From contig NC_037601.1 of the NCBI RefSeq assembly GCF_003073045.1, positions 21,674,150-21,738,149 of the forward strand: a stretch of 64,000 nucleotides of DNA. The letters are read 5' to 3'. Position numbers and translations under genes: made by a program. Source of the stretch: Pomacea canaliculata (taxonomy: Eukaryota; Mollusca; Gastropoda; Architaenioglossa; Ampullariidae). The notes under the pieces are model-generated. The model ran no database searches. It was not told where the DNA came from and saw only the letters and a list, made by a program, of their open reading frames with translations. This document shows, piece by piece, positions 14,901 to 26,751 of this stretch; position 1 is the stretch's first letter, and the number at the start of each line of letters is the position of its first letter.

Positions 14901-17900
14901 CACAGGAAATATAAAATGCACACCAGCAACCAGCCAAATGTTTGAAGTACTTTGTGAGAATACAAATATACACTAGCAGTTCACCTTATGGTCTGAAGAC
15001 AATTCCAGCTTTCGCAACTCCACACCTTTAGCTCTTGGTTCTTATTGGCACCAGTTACTGCATATTTCCAAAACTGTGCACTGCAAAAATGCAGAATAAT
15101 TACATCAAAACTACGCACTGTAAAACTAAAAATCATTACATCAAAATTCATACTTTTGGAAAGGATCACATGAAAAAAATAGTCTTTAAAAAAAAATACA
15201 TAAATCAACTTAAGCAATGACAATAGTTATTTCTACTTCAAAATATATTTCATAGTGTAACTGTTGATGTAACTCAAGAACCAAAATGGTGGACAAATCC
15301 TATTATGCCTATTAGATAAAGTGTTCACTTACTCTGCAGTCATGTTCTTCAAGTTATCAAGAAAGGCAAGAAATGAAAGGGGCTGGCCATCATGTGGTTT
15401 CCATTGATGTAAGCACCTGGTTTTTTTTAAGTAAAATGATTAAGAATCAGTCTACAAAACATATAAGATTACTTTCATAGCATGTTTGTATTTCTTTGCT
15501 TCAAGGCACTCAAAAAATACAAAATGCAGTTTTGACAAGTACTACTTATGATTTATTTTGTGCATTTTTTGTACAAAGCAGCATATACAGCATAGATACA
15601 TTATACATATACAGCATAACATCAAAACAAATCACTACCTTGGAGAGCTATTAGTGTATTGCCAATCCACCTGGAAGAATTTAATCTCCCCATCTAATGA
15701 TGCTGTGGCTAGGGCTGAACCATCAGGTGAAAACACTGCATCAATGATAGGCTGCAGATATTGATCATAAAACATATTTTACTATAATGTTACACAACAG
15801 GTGAGAAAAAGGGAAAGGGTTCCTTTAAATACTAATTTCCTGAAGCTCTCAAGTCTGCATTTTTTATTTCTCATACCTTTGATACTGTCTCAACAGTTAC
15901 AGGCTTCTTAAGTTGAAGGCCCTTCCCCTTTCATCGTTTTTTATTATAATATACCTGCTTGCAACTATTACGTTCTCAAAAAAGCAAGGATTACTTCTAT
16001 GTATTAATTAATAAACACATAAATGTAGGTGCACAGACATACCTGAGTATGTCCCTCTACCACAATGAGACCAGATTCAATATCATCAGGAGTAAGCGGG
16101 CTGATACCATAGTCGCGTGTGACAACATCCACTGCCCATAGCTCAATCTATGCACAACACATCAAGGACTTCAGTAACACCAATGGATATATTTCCCACA
16201 TTAATTAAAACAAATGGCTTTTGCTAACTAATAAAGGATAGACAAGATGGACACCAGAGGGGTATAATAATGATAAATACATATAACAGATGAGCCAGAG
16301 ACAGAATGATGCTGTAGATAAGCTCCATCAAAATTTTGCACACAACCTATTTCCAAAGCTACAGGATTAATAATTCTCATGTACCTACTAACCATCTTCT
16401 GATGGTTCCAACTACTTCCAACTACCTTTCTCTTCCTGTGTAACAGCCAGCATCTTGGAACAGTCCTGATAATTCTCTGCCTCCTCATCAGCTTCGTCAT
16501 CTGGCCAGTATGCACACCAGATCACACGATGATACTCGCTTGCTTGTGGATTGCCTGAACGCTTAATTTGCAGCACAGGTGCTGTTCTGTTTATAGTCAA
16601 GGTTTGTAATAAAACTATCTATGTCAATAACAGGCAAATACTCAAGTAACATATTCAACACATGCATGAGATCTATGCTCGAAGGATGCTAAAGCATCAG
16701 ATTTTTACAGCATTTTTTATGTCTGAATCACACAACCCAACTTCTCAAACAAGCTTCACAATTACAACAACTAATTGGTGACAGACATGAAAGAATACAC
16801 TATCTTTCCATCTTTTGCAGACTGGCAGTTGTAGACAAAAAGATTTCCCATTTCATCCACACATGCTAGTAACACCTCCTCACTATGAGCAAATGCCACG
16901 TCAACAACTGAACCAGAGAATCCTTTCAGAAGTGCCCGCTCTACTGTACGACGACTAAGGATTCGCACTACACCTCCAGGTTTTCCTGTAAAATTTAGAG
17001 TAAATGTTATACCATCATAAAAAGTCAGAATAATATTTTAACTTGCAGAAAACTAGTTCTGCACTATAGAGGTGACAGTACAATGTTAACTAAGGCCTAT
17101 GTCAATATGGGGAAAGGCACAAACAGCAGTTGTTAATAAAATAATTCATCACATACTTTTACATGTATATATGAGCAGGCCCACAAAGCATAGATACTTA
17201 TCCACAGAATATGCACAGGGATGATGCCATACATCAAAAATGCATTCACAGCTACTTATTCTCATTTGACAAAACTTGGATGCTATTTTTATGTGATACT
17301 GAAGAGGACTAAGTATGCCGTCTTCATAAATGAAAATAAAAACAGCATTCCAACAACATTATCTGCTAATTTTACAAAAGCCAGAAAGGACAAAAGCTGA
17401 AAGACAAGTAATACTTTATACTAAGAGTAAAGAAGAATATAAAAACAGACATAACAGGAGGTAAGAATATTGTCCATATGGGTTGACTGGTTGGTTGATA
17501 TTTATGATGTCAACAAAGAAGCCTATATCAAGGTGAAAGAAGATAATAATACCTTAAAAGGTTAGAAAACAAGACCTCCAGGTGATACAATAACACTACC
17601 CTTAACAATAAAAGCCAACGTAAGGAATAAGGATAATATAAAAGGGGTAGTAATATGTTAGAAGGGGTGTTGTGGCCCAAAAGGTCACCATCAAGCCAGA
17701 ATCTTAAACCAAAATCTAACAGAACATGTCTTTTTGAGTGAGGCAGCAGAAAATGCACATCTAACACTCACCTGCAAGTGCAAATGCCACGAAGTCATTG
17801 TCACGGTGAACAGCCACCAAGTTTCCATAGTAGTAACGTGATTCCCAAGCATGGTTTACAAGTGGAGTAATTTTCACCTACAAGTTATATAAGATGCAGA

Positions 17901-20900
17901 GTTGCCCATATAAGAGGATGCAATACAACACTCGCCATTGACAAACTGTTGTTACAGCTGACTTGTGAAAGATTAATACAATCATAGTGATGTCAATGCA
18001 TTTGCAATATTATGAACTATTTTCAACTGGTCGTCAAGAGTAATAACTGGTCAAACAAGTAAAGGAGATGTTGCATGCAAAAGCTAAATCAATTTTCCAC
18101 GGTATTCACTTGAAAATTTTAATTCCTGTTAAAGCTGAAAATGGAAAAATAGATGGTCACATCTGTAATTCTTAATTCACAGATAGGACTTAAATGTTTC
18201 TGTAAGCTATAGTTTGATGATGAAAATATTATATAAAGATGACATTAGCATAATTTTCCATTTAAAACAAATAGCAGCTCAAAATTCTCTAAATGGCAAT
18301 ACTGTTTTAATGCCCCATTTAATAAAATCTTCAGTACAGTTACTGTGCAAATCTTTTCCCACATTGACGACTATAAAAAAAAAAAACTAAGCAAATTGAT
18401 GATTTAAGGCATAGACAGACTTCTGTGCTTAAATCATTCTTTAAATGCTCCTTTATGGTGAAAATCTGTTACGTTATCAAATGTGTCAAAGGCATTGAAT
18501 CAAGTAGAGTTTGGGAAAAAAAAAGTAGTTCATTCTTAAACCTTTTTCCTGAAATCTTGCTTGTATGAAAAAGACATATGACTGAAAGTGTGTGTGTGTG
18601 TGGGGTGTTTTACGCCGTGCCAACAACTATGGCTATATCACGGCAAGGGAGGGGGGGGGGGATTGGTGTTTTACGCCGTGCCAGCAACTAAGGCTATATT
18701 ACGGCAAGCAGCCAGCCCTGTAAACAGATGCCACGTGCAGAGAAAGAATAGCGTGCCCGAGACGAGAAATGAACTCAGGGCAGCCAACCTTCACTGTATT
18801 GGTGACAGGCGCTAACCGTTGCGCCACCGGGCGATATATCACGGCAAGGCAGCCAGCCCTGTAAACAGATGCAGAGAAAGAACAGCCCGAGATGAGAGTT
18901 GAACCCAGGACAGCCAACCTTCACTATATTGGTGACAGGCGCTAACCGTTGCGCCACCAGACCGCCGACACATGACTGAAATTCTCTCATACAGCAAAAT
19001 AGTTTAGACTTAAAGGTGGTAAAAGATTGAGTGTCAAAGGCTGATGGGTAATCCATACAAAGCTGACGGGGCTTGGTAGGAGATAAGTCTATAAGTCTTT
19101 GTGTTAGTAGGACTTGAAGTAACTTGGTGTCAGAAGATAAGCAAAGTTGTGCAAGCATATGAATGAGTTTGGAGAGGTATTAAGGACCAGCGCCAGAAAC
19201 GAAGAGTAAGTCAAAGTAGAAAGTTTTAGGCTTTACAATCCACGACTGGCAGCCAGTGAAGAGAACACATAATAGGTGACATATGTTCATATTTAGATGG
19301 TCTGCGCATTAGATGAACAGTGTCATTCTGGACCCTTTGAAGTCTATCAAGGTACTTACAAATTCCAGCTTAAAGAGAATTACAACAGTCCATCCTTGAG
19401 AGCGCAAAGGCACAGATTAGAGTGCAAATTGTAAACATGCTTTAACCTATCGAGACGAGCAACTACTAAGCCCACCCACCAATGTGTCATATTAAACAAC
19501 TTTTACTACAAAACTATGTAAACAAAAGGGGATGAAATCCAGTCATTTGGCTAGGAAAATCACATTTGAAAAGAGTTACATACTTTAAAATAGGAATAGC
19601 AAGAAATTAGTTTGAATGTTTTTGGACGTGCCCTTTTTTTTTAAAAGGATGGCAACATATGTACACACACAAAGTCAGCTAGCAATTTTTCATCATTTTT
19701 TGAGCCTATTTTTGACACTTAAGTTGTTCTTCATCATCATAAATTATGTTTATTTCTAAATTATCTGTAACCTTTAAAATCCACTGTATATCAAACATGC
19801 AGTGATGATTGAATGTGTCTAAGCCTGTATCGAAATGTTCTTTTTTGGAAAAGCATTTTGATATACTTTATTTTGTTTGCATTTAAAAGAAAGTGAAATT
19901 TCACAATAGAGTAATGTAGGAAAAGCTTGTGAACTTAAATTATAATTTTATCTTCCACTCATGTTTCATTTACTTTTTTATGATTAAAAAAAAAATACTC
20001 CAAATTTTTCCTACCTGGGGATCATAATCAAAGGTCAAGGCAATGTGTTTAAACAAGCTCACCTTGTTGCTACCACCACGCTGCCCTTCACCACTTGTGG
20101 CGATAAAAATGTCAACTTCTCGTCCAAAGACACTAAAGCTGTTTTCCTCCTCATGGTTACCAGGCAACACTCTGAAATGAATGCACCCATCCCCATCAAA
20201 TAATCATAAATGCATTTTAAGTCTAATTGTGTTGTGGATGTTCAAGATATATTTCCTCACCTTTCCAATGTTTCCCTCACTGAAACAGTGATGAGCCCCA
20301 GCTGGCTCAAGACAAAGAAGAAGCAATCAAAGAATGTTAAAGTCTATTATGAAAATTAGCTGAGAAAAACCAGTTTTGTTATTATTGTGAGAATTGTTTT
20401 AAGCATCATGCTAAACTTTAAATTTCTTATTTAGAAATTATTTTAAAAATAAATTCTTTGTTGATGGCTGCTTCTTGTCTCTTGTAATATGACATGTTAC
20501 ACTATGAAGGAAATATGCTACAATATCTATTTTATTGTCTTATGAGAAAAACAATACTACATATAGAGATCACATGAAAGAAAACAATAAGGGGGGCGGA
20601 TGGGGGAATTGGTGTTTTATGCCGAGCCAGCAACTAAGGCTATATCACAGCAAGGCAAAAAGCACTGTAAACAGATGCCATAAGCAGAGAGAGAGCAACA
20701 TGCCCAAGACAAAAACTGAGCCCATGACAGCCAACCCTCGCTATATATTGGTGACAGGCGCTACCCATTGTGTCACCGGACCACACAAAGAAACAACATA
20801 GATTTAACTTGATACGAAGAATAATAACTGTGGAAAGATCCACAAAACAGCTAAACTTAAATGCATAATGCTTTCTAAATGTAACTATTAAAATGTGCCC

Positions 20901-23900
20901 TATGCACACATTTTCTGACTTTTTTAAAACAGGTAATAAGTAAATTAACACTAAGAAGCATTTCCTGAACTTAGTTTAGTTACAAATAATACTAATAAAT
21001 GTGTGTTTTGTACAGTGCATACTCACGCTTGTAAGGAGCATGCTGTCAGTGCTTGAGACAAGAATGAGATATGGACAACATACAAAAGAACAGAAGGATA
21101 AACAACAATACTGATGAATAAGACAAATGTAGAAGATGCAAAGAGGAATTGGGTAACAAGAACTAAGAGCGTCGCCATTCAGCAGAGGAAGACAAGAGAA
21201 GTAGCAATAAATGAAAAAGGGGGAAGGGGTTGAAAAAGAAGTAGCATTTTGTGGACTGTTATTAGGATTAATGCTCAAGGAAGAGCCGAGTTTTCAACGC
21301 ACATTTAAAAGATTAAATGCTGGATAGGTAAAGAATGTAGAAGGGGAGAGAGTGCCATTGTTTTGCTGAACAGTCACTGAAAATCCTGTGACCGTATGTT
21401 GTTCTGGTGAGAGGAATAGTGAGAATATAGTCATCAGACAAGCAGATAGTTTTCTGACTGGAATGCAGGAGAAGAGAAATTCAGAGAAACAGGGCAGAAG
21501 CCTGCAAAAAAACTAAAACACAACACAGACATGTACTGAATCCAAGAATGAATTGGTAGCCAGAGCAGTAAACGAAGAAGAGAAGGGATATGGTCCGGTT
21601 TCCTAGCTCTAAGCACCAGATGTGCAGGGGAGTTCTGTACTCTCTGGAGTTTATGAATGAGGTATGTATGAGGGGCAGCCAGCGAGCAAGGAGTTGCAGT
21701 AATCAAGCCTACAAAGAACACACAGACAAAAGTGTTGGTAGCACGTGTGGACAGAATGTTACAGAAGGTGCTGATCTTGTGTAGGCAGATTGACAACAGC
21801 TTTAACTTGTTGATCTAAGGTCATGTCACCTGTGACAATGAATCCCAAATGTTAAGTATCAAAACTATCAGCCCAACAAACAAATGAGTTGGCAAATCCC
21901 CCTTATTAACCCTTCTCCCCTATCACCCCTCATGTTTATTATAGATAGCAACCGTTATAATCTTACATTTTCTGTTTAGGTGCTGAACTGTAGATTGTTC
22001 TCATAAGCTGGGTCAGAGTTGCATCCCCTGAACCGCCACTGCCATGAAACCAACACAACATCAACACTTAGCATGCACAATTTAAAAATGTCTTCCACAA
22101 AAGTGAAGTTTTAAATGTAAAAATTATTTCCATTGCAAAAATAATACCATGCAAAATTTTCTAAGAAGAAATACAAATCTAAGAAATTCATGCAGCCAGA
22201 ACTGCAAATTCTGTTTATGGCCTAAATATTCATTCATTAGTTTGAATCTTAATTTAGGCTTTTATCAAATCAGATTATATCTCAATACAGTTTGTGATTT
22301 GTATTCCAACCTTTAACTGTAAATCATGAAATTTTAGACATGTCACTCAATATAAAATTTAAGACACTGCCAGTGGTAACATTAGACTGCCCTTCGTTGA
22401 GTTCCTAAATCTATATGTGTAAAGGAGTGTGCATGTACACCCACACACAGTTAGTTTTTTTTTTTTAAATCAAAGCTGTAGTATAATTAATCATAATAAA
22501 AAAGTGCTAATTTTTAAGGACAAAAAGAATAAAGTCTGGAAGTATGGATTATGAAGATGATAAAGGTTATATTATAAATATTTATATCTAACAACTTAGT
22601 TTACCACAGGAAATGTAAACTTCCAAGCATGCAGAGCTTCAAATGATGTCATTTAAATTATGATCATCATAATACTTCACCAAAGAAAGAAAAAGATGGC
22701 AGGAAAAAACACACCTGTTCTTTTCATAGAAGATGCTGCAGACACCATTGTTTATACTCAGTTTATATTTTATACCTCTTTCTTAGATATCACTAGCATT
22801 AAAATATCTGGAATCCCTTTTGATAATAAGCAGTCTGTGGAGCAGAGAATACTACACAGCAAAAATTCTAAAGACTACTCCATCATTTACTTATAAACGG
22901 TTGGTAAAAATGACAACAGTTCAAAACAAGAAGTTTAATAAGTTTAAGAGCATAATATTTTAGGTATACTAGTCCTCCTGACACAATCAAGTTTAATACT
23001 ATGAACATACACTACAAAATTCCATTTTGCCTTTACGCTAATTTTTAAGCATAAATACCAAACAAATACATACATCTCTGCTGAGTTTCCACATCCTGGA
23101 AAGCTTCCTGCAGCACCTAAAGCAATTTTTTTTTAATGAAATAACATTATAATGTACGCACAGATTAATACATATTATTACAATAAAAAGTGTGTATGTG
23201 TATACATATATACACCACTTAATGTACCAACTCATTAGGAAAAAGTAGTTATATTAAAAATATCATAGTTCTGCCTTATACTACTGATCTATAGAAAATG
23301 TGGGAAAAGATTATATCAGGAAAAGTATGCCCAACCCATCAGTTTATTTTTTTTCTAAGACATTAATACATTAAAATAAAAGTATAATTATTAACAACTA
23401 TTGTTGTGTACTAATGGTCAACTATCTAGTTTTCTTCTGGACTCTGACAATCATTAAATATCTTAATTAAGATATTGTAGTAAAATTTTATTTATTTATT
23501 TTTGCTTCCTTTGTTAAATTGAAGGTGGAAATGCATATGGTGGTGACTGTTTGCAATAACAGATCCAGGTTATGGAAATGTTTCTTACAGAGATTTTATT
23601 GTTCTAAACAATTACTGCTTCACATAACCACAAAAATACTGTGAGATAAGGGAACAACTGCTGACAATGCTTCTGACATTTCGTCTGTTGCCTGAAATAT
23701 CTTTGCTCTCACTCTCTATCAGGCATGCATTTGGAGGTGGATAAGAGGATACTGTGCACTAAAAAAAAAGTCTTCTATTCACACTGGTTCAACTCTTCTG
23801 TGACTTTCGTCATAGACTGGTGTGCTTTAACCTACTCATTTACCGAGTGTGAAAGTAATGCTCGAACTAAACGTGAAACCTTAGTAACAGAAAAAATGAT

Positions 23901-24244
23901 GAAATCGTAAAATCGAGTCTAAATTACTTGAAAGAAGTCTTCAGATATCAAAATATAAAGGCGTGGATTTCAATCACAAAATGTGATGAGTCTTTATTGG
24001 TAAGTTTTTTATATTGTCAGCTTTTATAGCATGTGCAACACATAAAGTCTATCAAAATCTGATAAAAATATGAAATTTAAATGATTATGAACTGTATTAC
24101 ATCAATAAACCATATAAGTCTCGTTCTTCGTCTTTACAAATAACGGTAAGAAAGCCTACCACTGTTCAGCGCCTGCAGTTCTCGCAGGAATTGGCTTGTA
24201 TCGGTGCTGTTAAGGGATGAATGTGTTCCATCCTCGTTATTCAT
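2951..24244 (-). CDS. EDC4: Enhancer of mRNA-decapping protein 4 (Ge-1/HEDLS)
   Basis: EDC4 is the P-body scaffold that bridges DCP1/DCP2 for mRNA decapping. I read 28 coding exons. Exons 1-8: 24244-24160, 23116-23074, 22038-21967, 20171-20015, 17877-17772, 16985-16799, 16586-16426, 16147-16043. Exons 9-16, approximate: 15752-15640, 15419-15335, 15094-14994, 13780-13590, 12721-12550, 12101-12000, 11648-11560, 11376-11226. Exons 17-28, approximate: 11040-10567, 10322-10198, 9202-8995, 8478-8231, 7191-6941, 6120-5965, 5645-5529, 5341-5172, 4741-4551, 3893-3650, 3540-3393, 3126-2951. That is about 1,470 residues against 1,401 in human. The N-terminal WD40 part carries LLKGFSGSV, WESRYYYGNL and NQELKVW. 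A Ser/Thr-rich linker and an acidic run (exon 20) follow, then a coiled coil and the alpha-helical C-terminal domain (CPLSQAVLLSLIQQL, DPNDPITREH). Two oddities: a frameshift at a G run at 10794-10798 (plus strand), and a one-base phase mismatch between exons 7 and 8. Neighbouring CTCF is divergently transcribed. Confidence 0.96.
6121..6940 (-). other. U12-type AT-AC intron in EDC4
   Basis: The 5' boundary reads GAGAAA|ATATCCTTTG, an exact match to the minor-spliceosome AT-AC donor consensus ATATCCTTT. Near the 3' end CCTTAAC (consensus TTCCTTAAC) occurs about 10 bases before the terminal AC, at the typical U12 branch distance. Exon phases agree: the upstream exon ends in phase 1 and the downstream TA completes an Ile codon, continuing the coiled coil as LQRE-IKTLHDRL. 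I found no in-frame GT-AG alternative. Confidence 0.88.
7481..7915. mobile_element. hAT-type MITE with intact TSD
   Basis: A 435-bp non-autonomous element in an EDC4 intron. The terminal inverted repeats are CAGGGATGCCCAACC and CAGTGATGCCCAACC. The flanking 8-bp duplication gtctaaga is perfect (7473-7480 and 7916-7923). The left end is followed by the GGCCCGCGGGCC palindrome-rich block typical of this hAT group. A truncated relative lies at 57350. Confidence 0.92.
9797..9965 (+). repeat. tRNA-derived SINE (diverged)
   Basis: An A-box-like stretch (taaccaagaggttagaga) and a B-box-like stretch (agtttgatactca) are spaced as in a tRNA promoter. A non-tRNA body and an A-rich end follow. It lies in an EDC4 intron and is old and diverged. 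The boundaries are approximate. Confidence 0.5.
10794..10798 (-). other. Apparent frameshift in EDC4 exon 17
   Basis: Upstream of this five-base homopolymer (G on plus, C on minus) the open frame is EDC4-like and Pro/Ser/Thr-rich. Downstream the open frame is offset by one base and runs cleanly to the exon donor near 10567. One additional base in the run would join the two frames. A polymorphism, an assembly error, or a short unrecognised intron (an AG with a pyrimidine-rich lead lies near 10813) are all possible. Confidence 0.6.
12936..13288 (-). repeat. tRNA-derived SINE split by a MITE
   Basis: On the minus strand this is the SINE family seen at 18.6-18.97 and 20.6 kb: a tRNA-like head (gttagcgcctgtcaccaata; B box ggttcagatgt), a body (ctgtttacagggctggctg) and the gatatagcc tail. 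The tail is interrupted by the hAT MITE at 12962-13151. The family is tRNA-related by its A and B boxes; I do not assign a tRNA isotype. Confidence 0.82.
12962..13151. mobile_element. hAT-type MITE inserted in the SINE tail
   Basis: A 190-bp element with termini CAGACCTGGGC and CAGGGGTGGGC (read inward), rich in GGCCCGC blocks. It is bounded by a perfect 8-bp duplication, ggctatat (12954-12961 and 13152-13159). The duplicated bases belong to the SINE tail, so the MITE is younger than the SINE. Confidence 0.9.
18604..18966 (-). repeat. SINE with a second SINE copy inserted in its tail
   Basis: The outer copy is 18604-18648 (tail) plus 18835-18966 (tRNA-like head and body). The inner, full-length copy occupies about 18649-18834. 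The 15-bp sequence tatatcacggcaagg flanks the inner copy (18634-18648 and 18835-18849), as expected for a target-primed insertion. Both heads carry tggcgcaacggttagcgcc (A box), and the outer copy has gggttcaactctc (B box). It lies in an EDC4 intron. Confidence 0.88.
18985..19480 (-). mobile_element. L2/CR1-like LINE 3' remnant
   Basis: Decayed reverse-transcriptase C-terminal region. Recognisable pieces are DRLQRVQN, SLHWLPV and a terminal SFTTFKSKL, all typical of the end of L2/CR1-group ORF2. It is broken by stops and frameshifts and abuts the SINE pair at 18604-18966. Confidence 0.68.
20600..20785 (-). repeat. tRNA-derived SINE, full-length copy
   Basis: Same family as at 18604-18966: on the minus strand, ggtgacacaatgggtagcgcc head, internal ctgtttacagtgc, and gatatagccttagttgctgg tail ending in aaaacaccaat. 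More diverged in the body than the 18.7-kb copy. Confidence 0.82.
20990..21850 (-). mobile_element. L2-like LINE remnant
   Basis: Minus-strand fragments in two frames give DQQVKAVVNL, LIHKLQRVQN, LVLRARKPDHI and LLLWLPIHS. This order is diagnostic for the reverse-transcriptase C-terminus of L2-type LINEs. It is truncated at the 5' end and interrupted by stops, so it is inactive. Confidence 0.72.
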
Positions 24245-24420
24245 CGTTGTTTTAAACTAAAATATTTGTTTTTTGTTCAATTTGAACTCTTCCACCATAC
24301 AAACTCTTTCACAAAACTAAGGGTATCTAAGTGTAAACACTTGGTCAAAGCCGGCCAAGAGAATCGAAACTCGTTTCGAGGTTCTAAATATGGCGGCAAA
24401 CCTCCATCTCGTAGTTGCGA
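24245..24420 (-). promoter_or_regulatory. Putative EDC4 5' UTR/promoter
   Basis: Sequence just upstream of the EDC4 start codon. It holds a YY1-like motif, tatggcggc (24389-24397), about 145 bases before the ATG, and CpGs that are scarce elsewhere in the window. No transcription start can be fixed from sequence. Confidence 0.4.
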
Positions 24421-25876
24421 GACTTTACCTGTCTCGTTGGACAATCTAATTTTATCTATAAAAATTTGAATGTCTACAGTTTTTTAAAGAAAATGATACA
24501 GTTATGATTAAAAATATAGAGTTTTGTGGAATTAAATTTGCTTTTAAAAATGTGCATCATTGATTTGATCATCCATCCTAGGATGTGTATAGGTAATACA
24601 AGTTCTTGATCTTACCGAAGCGAGTTTCATTTGTACGTGTATTTTTAAAAATTAACAAAGCTGTGGCGTCGGCGTTATAAAATGGAGCTTACAATGCAAA
24701 TTATTTCACCAAAAGATGTGTTTATTACTACATCGGCAAAGAACTATAAATCGAGGCAAATGAAATGTCGCCGCCTTGAATACCGACTAGTCACTATGTC
24801 ATCGTGACCCCTCACAGTGCCGATGGACCACTTAGGCCACGGGATCTTCTGCACCTCCATTTTCCTTTCATCCGAACATTTTAGTTGCCATTTTTTTTAG
24901 TTGCATTGTTTCTTTCACTGATTTCGTGGTGTCTTCGGTTTCCTTATCAAATTACACTACACTGCTGTGTGCATGTCAGTGATTGTCCATTTTGTTTTAA
25001 CTTCCAATTGTTTACTTTAAAATACTCCACGAAGACAGAACGAAGCAAAACGATGACAAACCGTATTATTTTCAATAGTAATATTGCTTTCAGTGGGACC
25101 TGTGTCTTACTTCTAAATGCAATATGTAAGGTCCCTATGTCACCAATATTATCTGTGAAATCTCAGGTGATTAGCATGCATGATTTCTCGAGTCAACTTT
25201 TGCCCCAAAAGAGGTATTAGGGCTTATTCTCGGGAATACGTTTTTTCACGTACACAAATGTGTTTATCCAAGAAAAAAGACCCATTTATTCTGTCATCTT
25301 CTGGATCATCATCATCATAACTCTCCAGCCTAAATTTCATGCAGCTCCATTTCCCATTAAGTCGTCCCTGGTCTCTCAGGTCCAGCAATAAAACTCTTTA
25401 ATTGAGCACTTTTTGTGCATGTAGCCTGCTCGAATTGCATCAGGGATTTTATCCCTAAGTATGAGGTTCGTAGCTAGGGATTATATTTGGGGTTCCCCAG
25501 ATTTAAGCTGTTTTTTTGTCAACATTTTTATTTTAGAAATTGTGCCAAAATTTAATGTTGCAGAATGATCGAAAGCATGCCATACACAGCAAAAAAAAAA
25601 AAAAAAATGCATCAAATTGGTCTTAGTAGTAATCATAGCCTGTTTCTTGTAAGCGCTTACCCATTTTGCAGTGGTCTTTCCCAGATGCTTATACTGCTCA
25701 GGAACAAAAACTTATAGTTGTTTGACCATTAGAAATGTATTTTTTTTTCCACTTCAAGAACTTTTTCATATCTCATTTTATCCACACCCAATACACTGAG
25801 CATGAACTCTTTTTGGTTTTTTTTTGTATGAAGAAGGTTGTTTTAGTAGCTCCACAAATTGCCCAATGGTCTATCC
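24421..25876. other. Intergenic, no gene seen
   Basis: No coding similarity. A 21-base string at 24585-24605 recurs exactly at 44722-44742, suggesting an undefined dispersed repeat. A GATCATCATCATCAT run lies near 25300 and an A-run near 25590. Confidence 0.5.
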
Positions 25877-26068
25877 CAGTGGTGCCCAACTTTTTCTCGC
25901 CCAAGGGCTGCACTGGATATGATATACATCTCACGGGCCAGAACATGGCGGTTTTGCAAGAATCACATTAAAAATGAAATTATGCTGTGTTTGGTTAAAA
26001 TGAGTGGGCCAGATGAGGAACCTTCACGGGCCGGATGTGGCCCACAGGCCTTAGGTTGGGTACCCCTG
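25877..26068. mobile_element. hAT-type MITE
   Basis: Termini CAGTGGTGCCCAAC and CAGGGGTACCCAAC (read inward) with internal gggcc blocks. The flanks gtctatcc (25869-25876) and gtgcatcc (26069-26076) form an 8-bp duplication matching at 6 of 8 positions. Confidence 0.82.
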
Positions 26069-26076
26069 GTGCATCC

Positions 26077-26290
26077 GTATGACTTGTTATGGCTTTGCAG
26101 TTAGCACTTTCAAAGCTGTCAAGAGTGAGCTGAAGACCCATGTCTCTAGTAGCTGGCAGACTTCTTTGCTCAACATTTTTCTCTCCTCCCTGCTTTATTT
26201 TTGTAATTTGTCAACTGTGGTGTTATATGTTTCTCTTGTTGCTTTTATGTTCAAGAATATTGAGCTTAGCGCCAAGTGATGAAGTTTTCT
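26077..26290 (+). mobile_element. LINE 3'-end remnant
   Basis: The plus strand reads STFKAVKSELKTHV followed by a non-conserved tail. This is the characteristic last segment of L2/CR1-group ORF2 (FK..LKTHLF). Only this fragment remains, between two hAT MITEs. Confidence 0.5.
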
Positions 26291-26567
26291 GATTTTATTT
26301 TTTTATTTATTAATAGAGATTTATAAAAAGTCGTGAAAAAATATACTGATATCCCCACCCTACAAAAGTCTTAAACTTTTCTTAAAGGTTTAGTAGAAAT
26401 GCAGTCTCTGATAATACAAAATGTGAGCTTTCATGAAGAGAACATCTGCTATTCCATGTTTTTTTCTGTTCTTGTGATAGTTGCAACACTATTTCTACCC
26501 TAATCAGATGCTGTGTACTTCTTAGAAAGGAGGCAAATAATTAAAAATAATTATGTACTGCATAGAG

Positions 26568-26751
26568 CCGCGGTTTTCAAACGGTGGCATGAGCACCTAA
26601 CAGTACGGCAAGGTTTATGCAGGGGTATGGAGCAACATGAATAAGCAAACACCATCATAAAAATAAGTACTTTCATGGCAAACTTATGTGCGAGGGGTAC
26701 CATGGACATACTTTCACCCTTTGGGAGTCCAGTTGCAAATAAGAATCTCTG
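26568..26751. mobile_element. Diverged hAT-type MITE
   Basis: The left end CCGCGGTTTTCAAACGGTGG and the inward-read right end CAGAGATTCTTA resemble degraded hAT termini. The flanks gcatagag (26560-26567) and gtatagag (26752-26759) match at 7 of 8 positions. Confidence 0.62.

Noticed and set aside
13998..14980. Plus-strand frames at 14018-14976 in an EDC4 intron as a nested gene
   Set aside because: Short, with no homology I recognise and no consistent splice structure. Intronic chance frames are more likely.
17461..17770. Possible 3' UTR of a second copy of the 59-61 kb LINE (shares gtggcccaaaaggtcacc-like text)
   Set aside because: Only a short, weak similarity by eye. Not enough to call without an alignment.
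20261..20279. A 19-base micro-exon of EDC4 with good acceptor and donor on the minus strand
   Set aside because: Including it shifts the frame into a stop. Skipping it joins 21967 to 20171 in phase and gives KQKIVLPGNHEEE, which aligns with the human protein.
12936..20785. True tRNA genes at the SINE heads
   Set aside because: A- and B-box spacing is present, but no complete cloverleaf can be folded and the sequences recur with the same non-tRNA tail.
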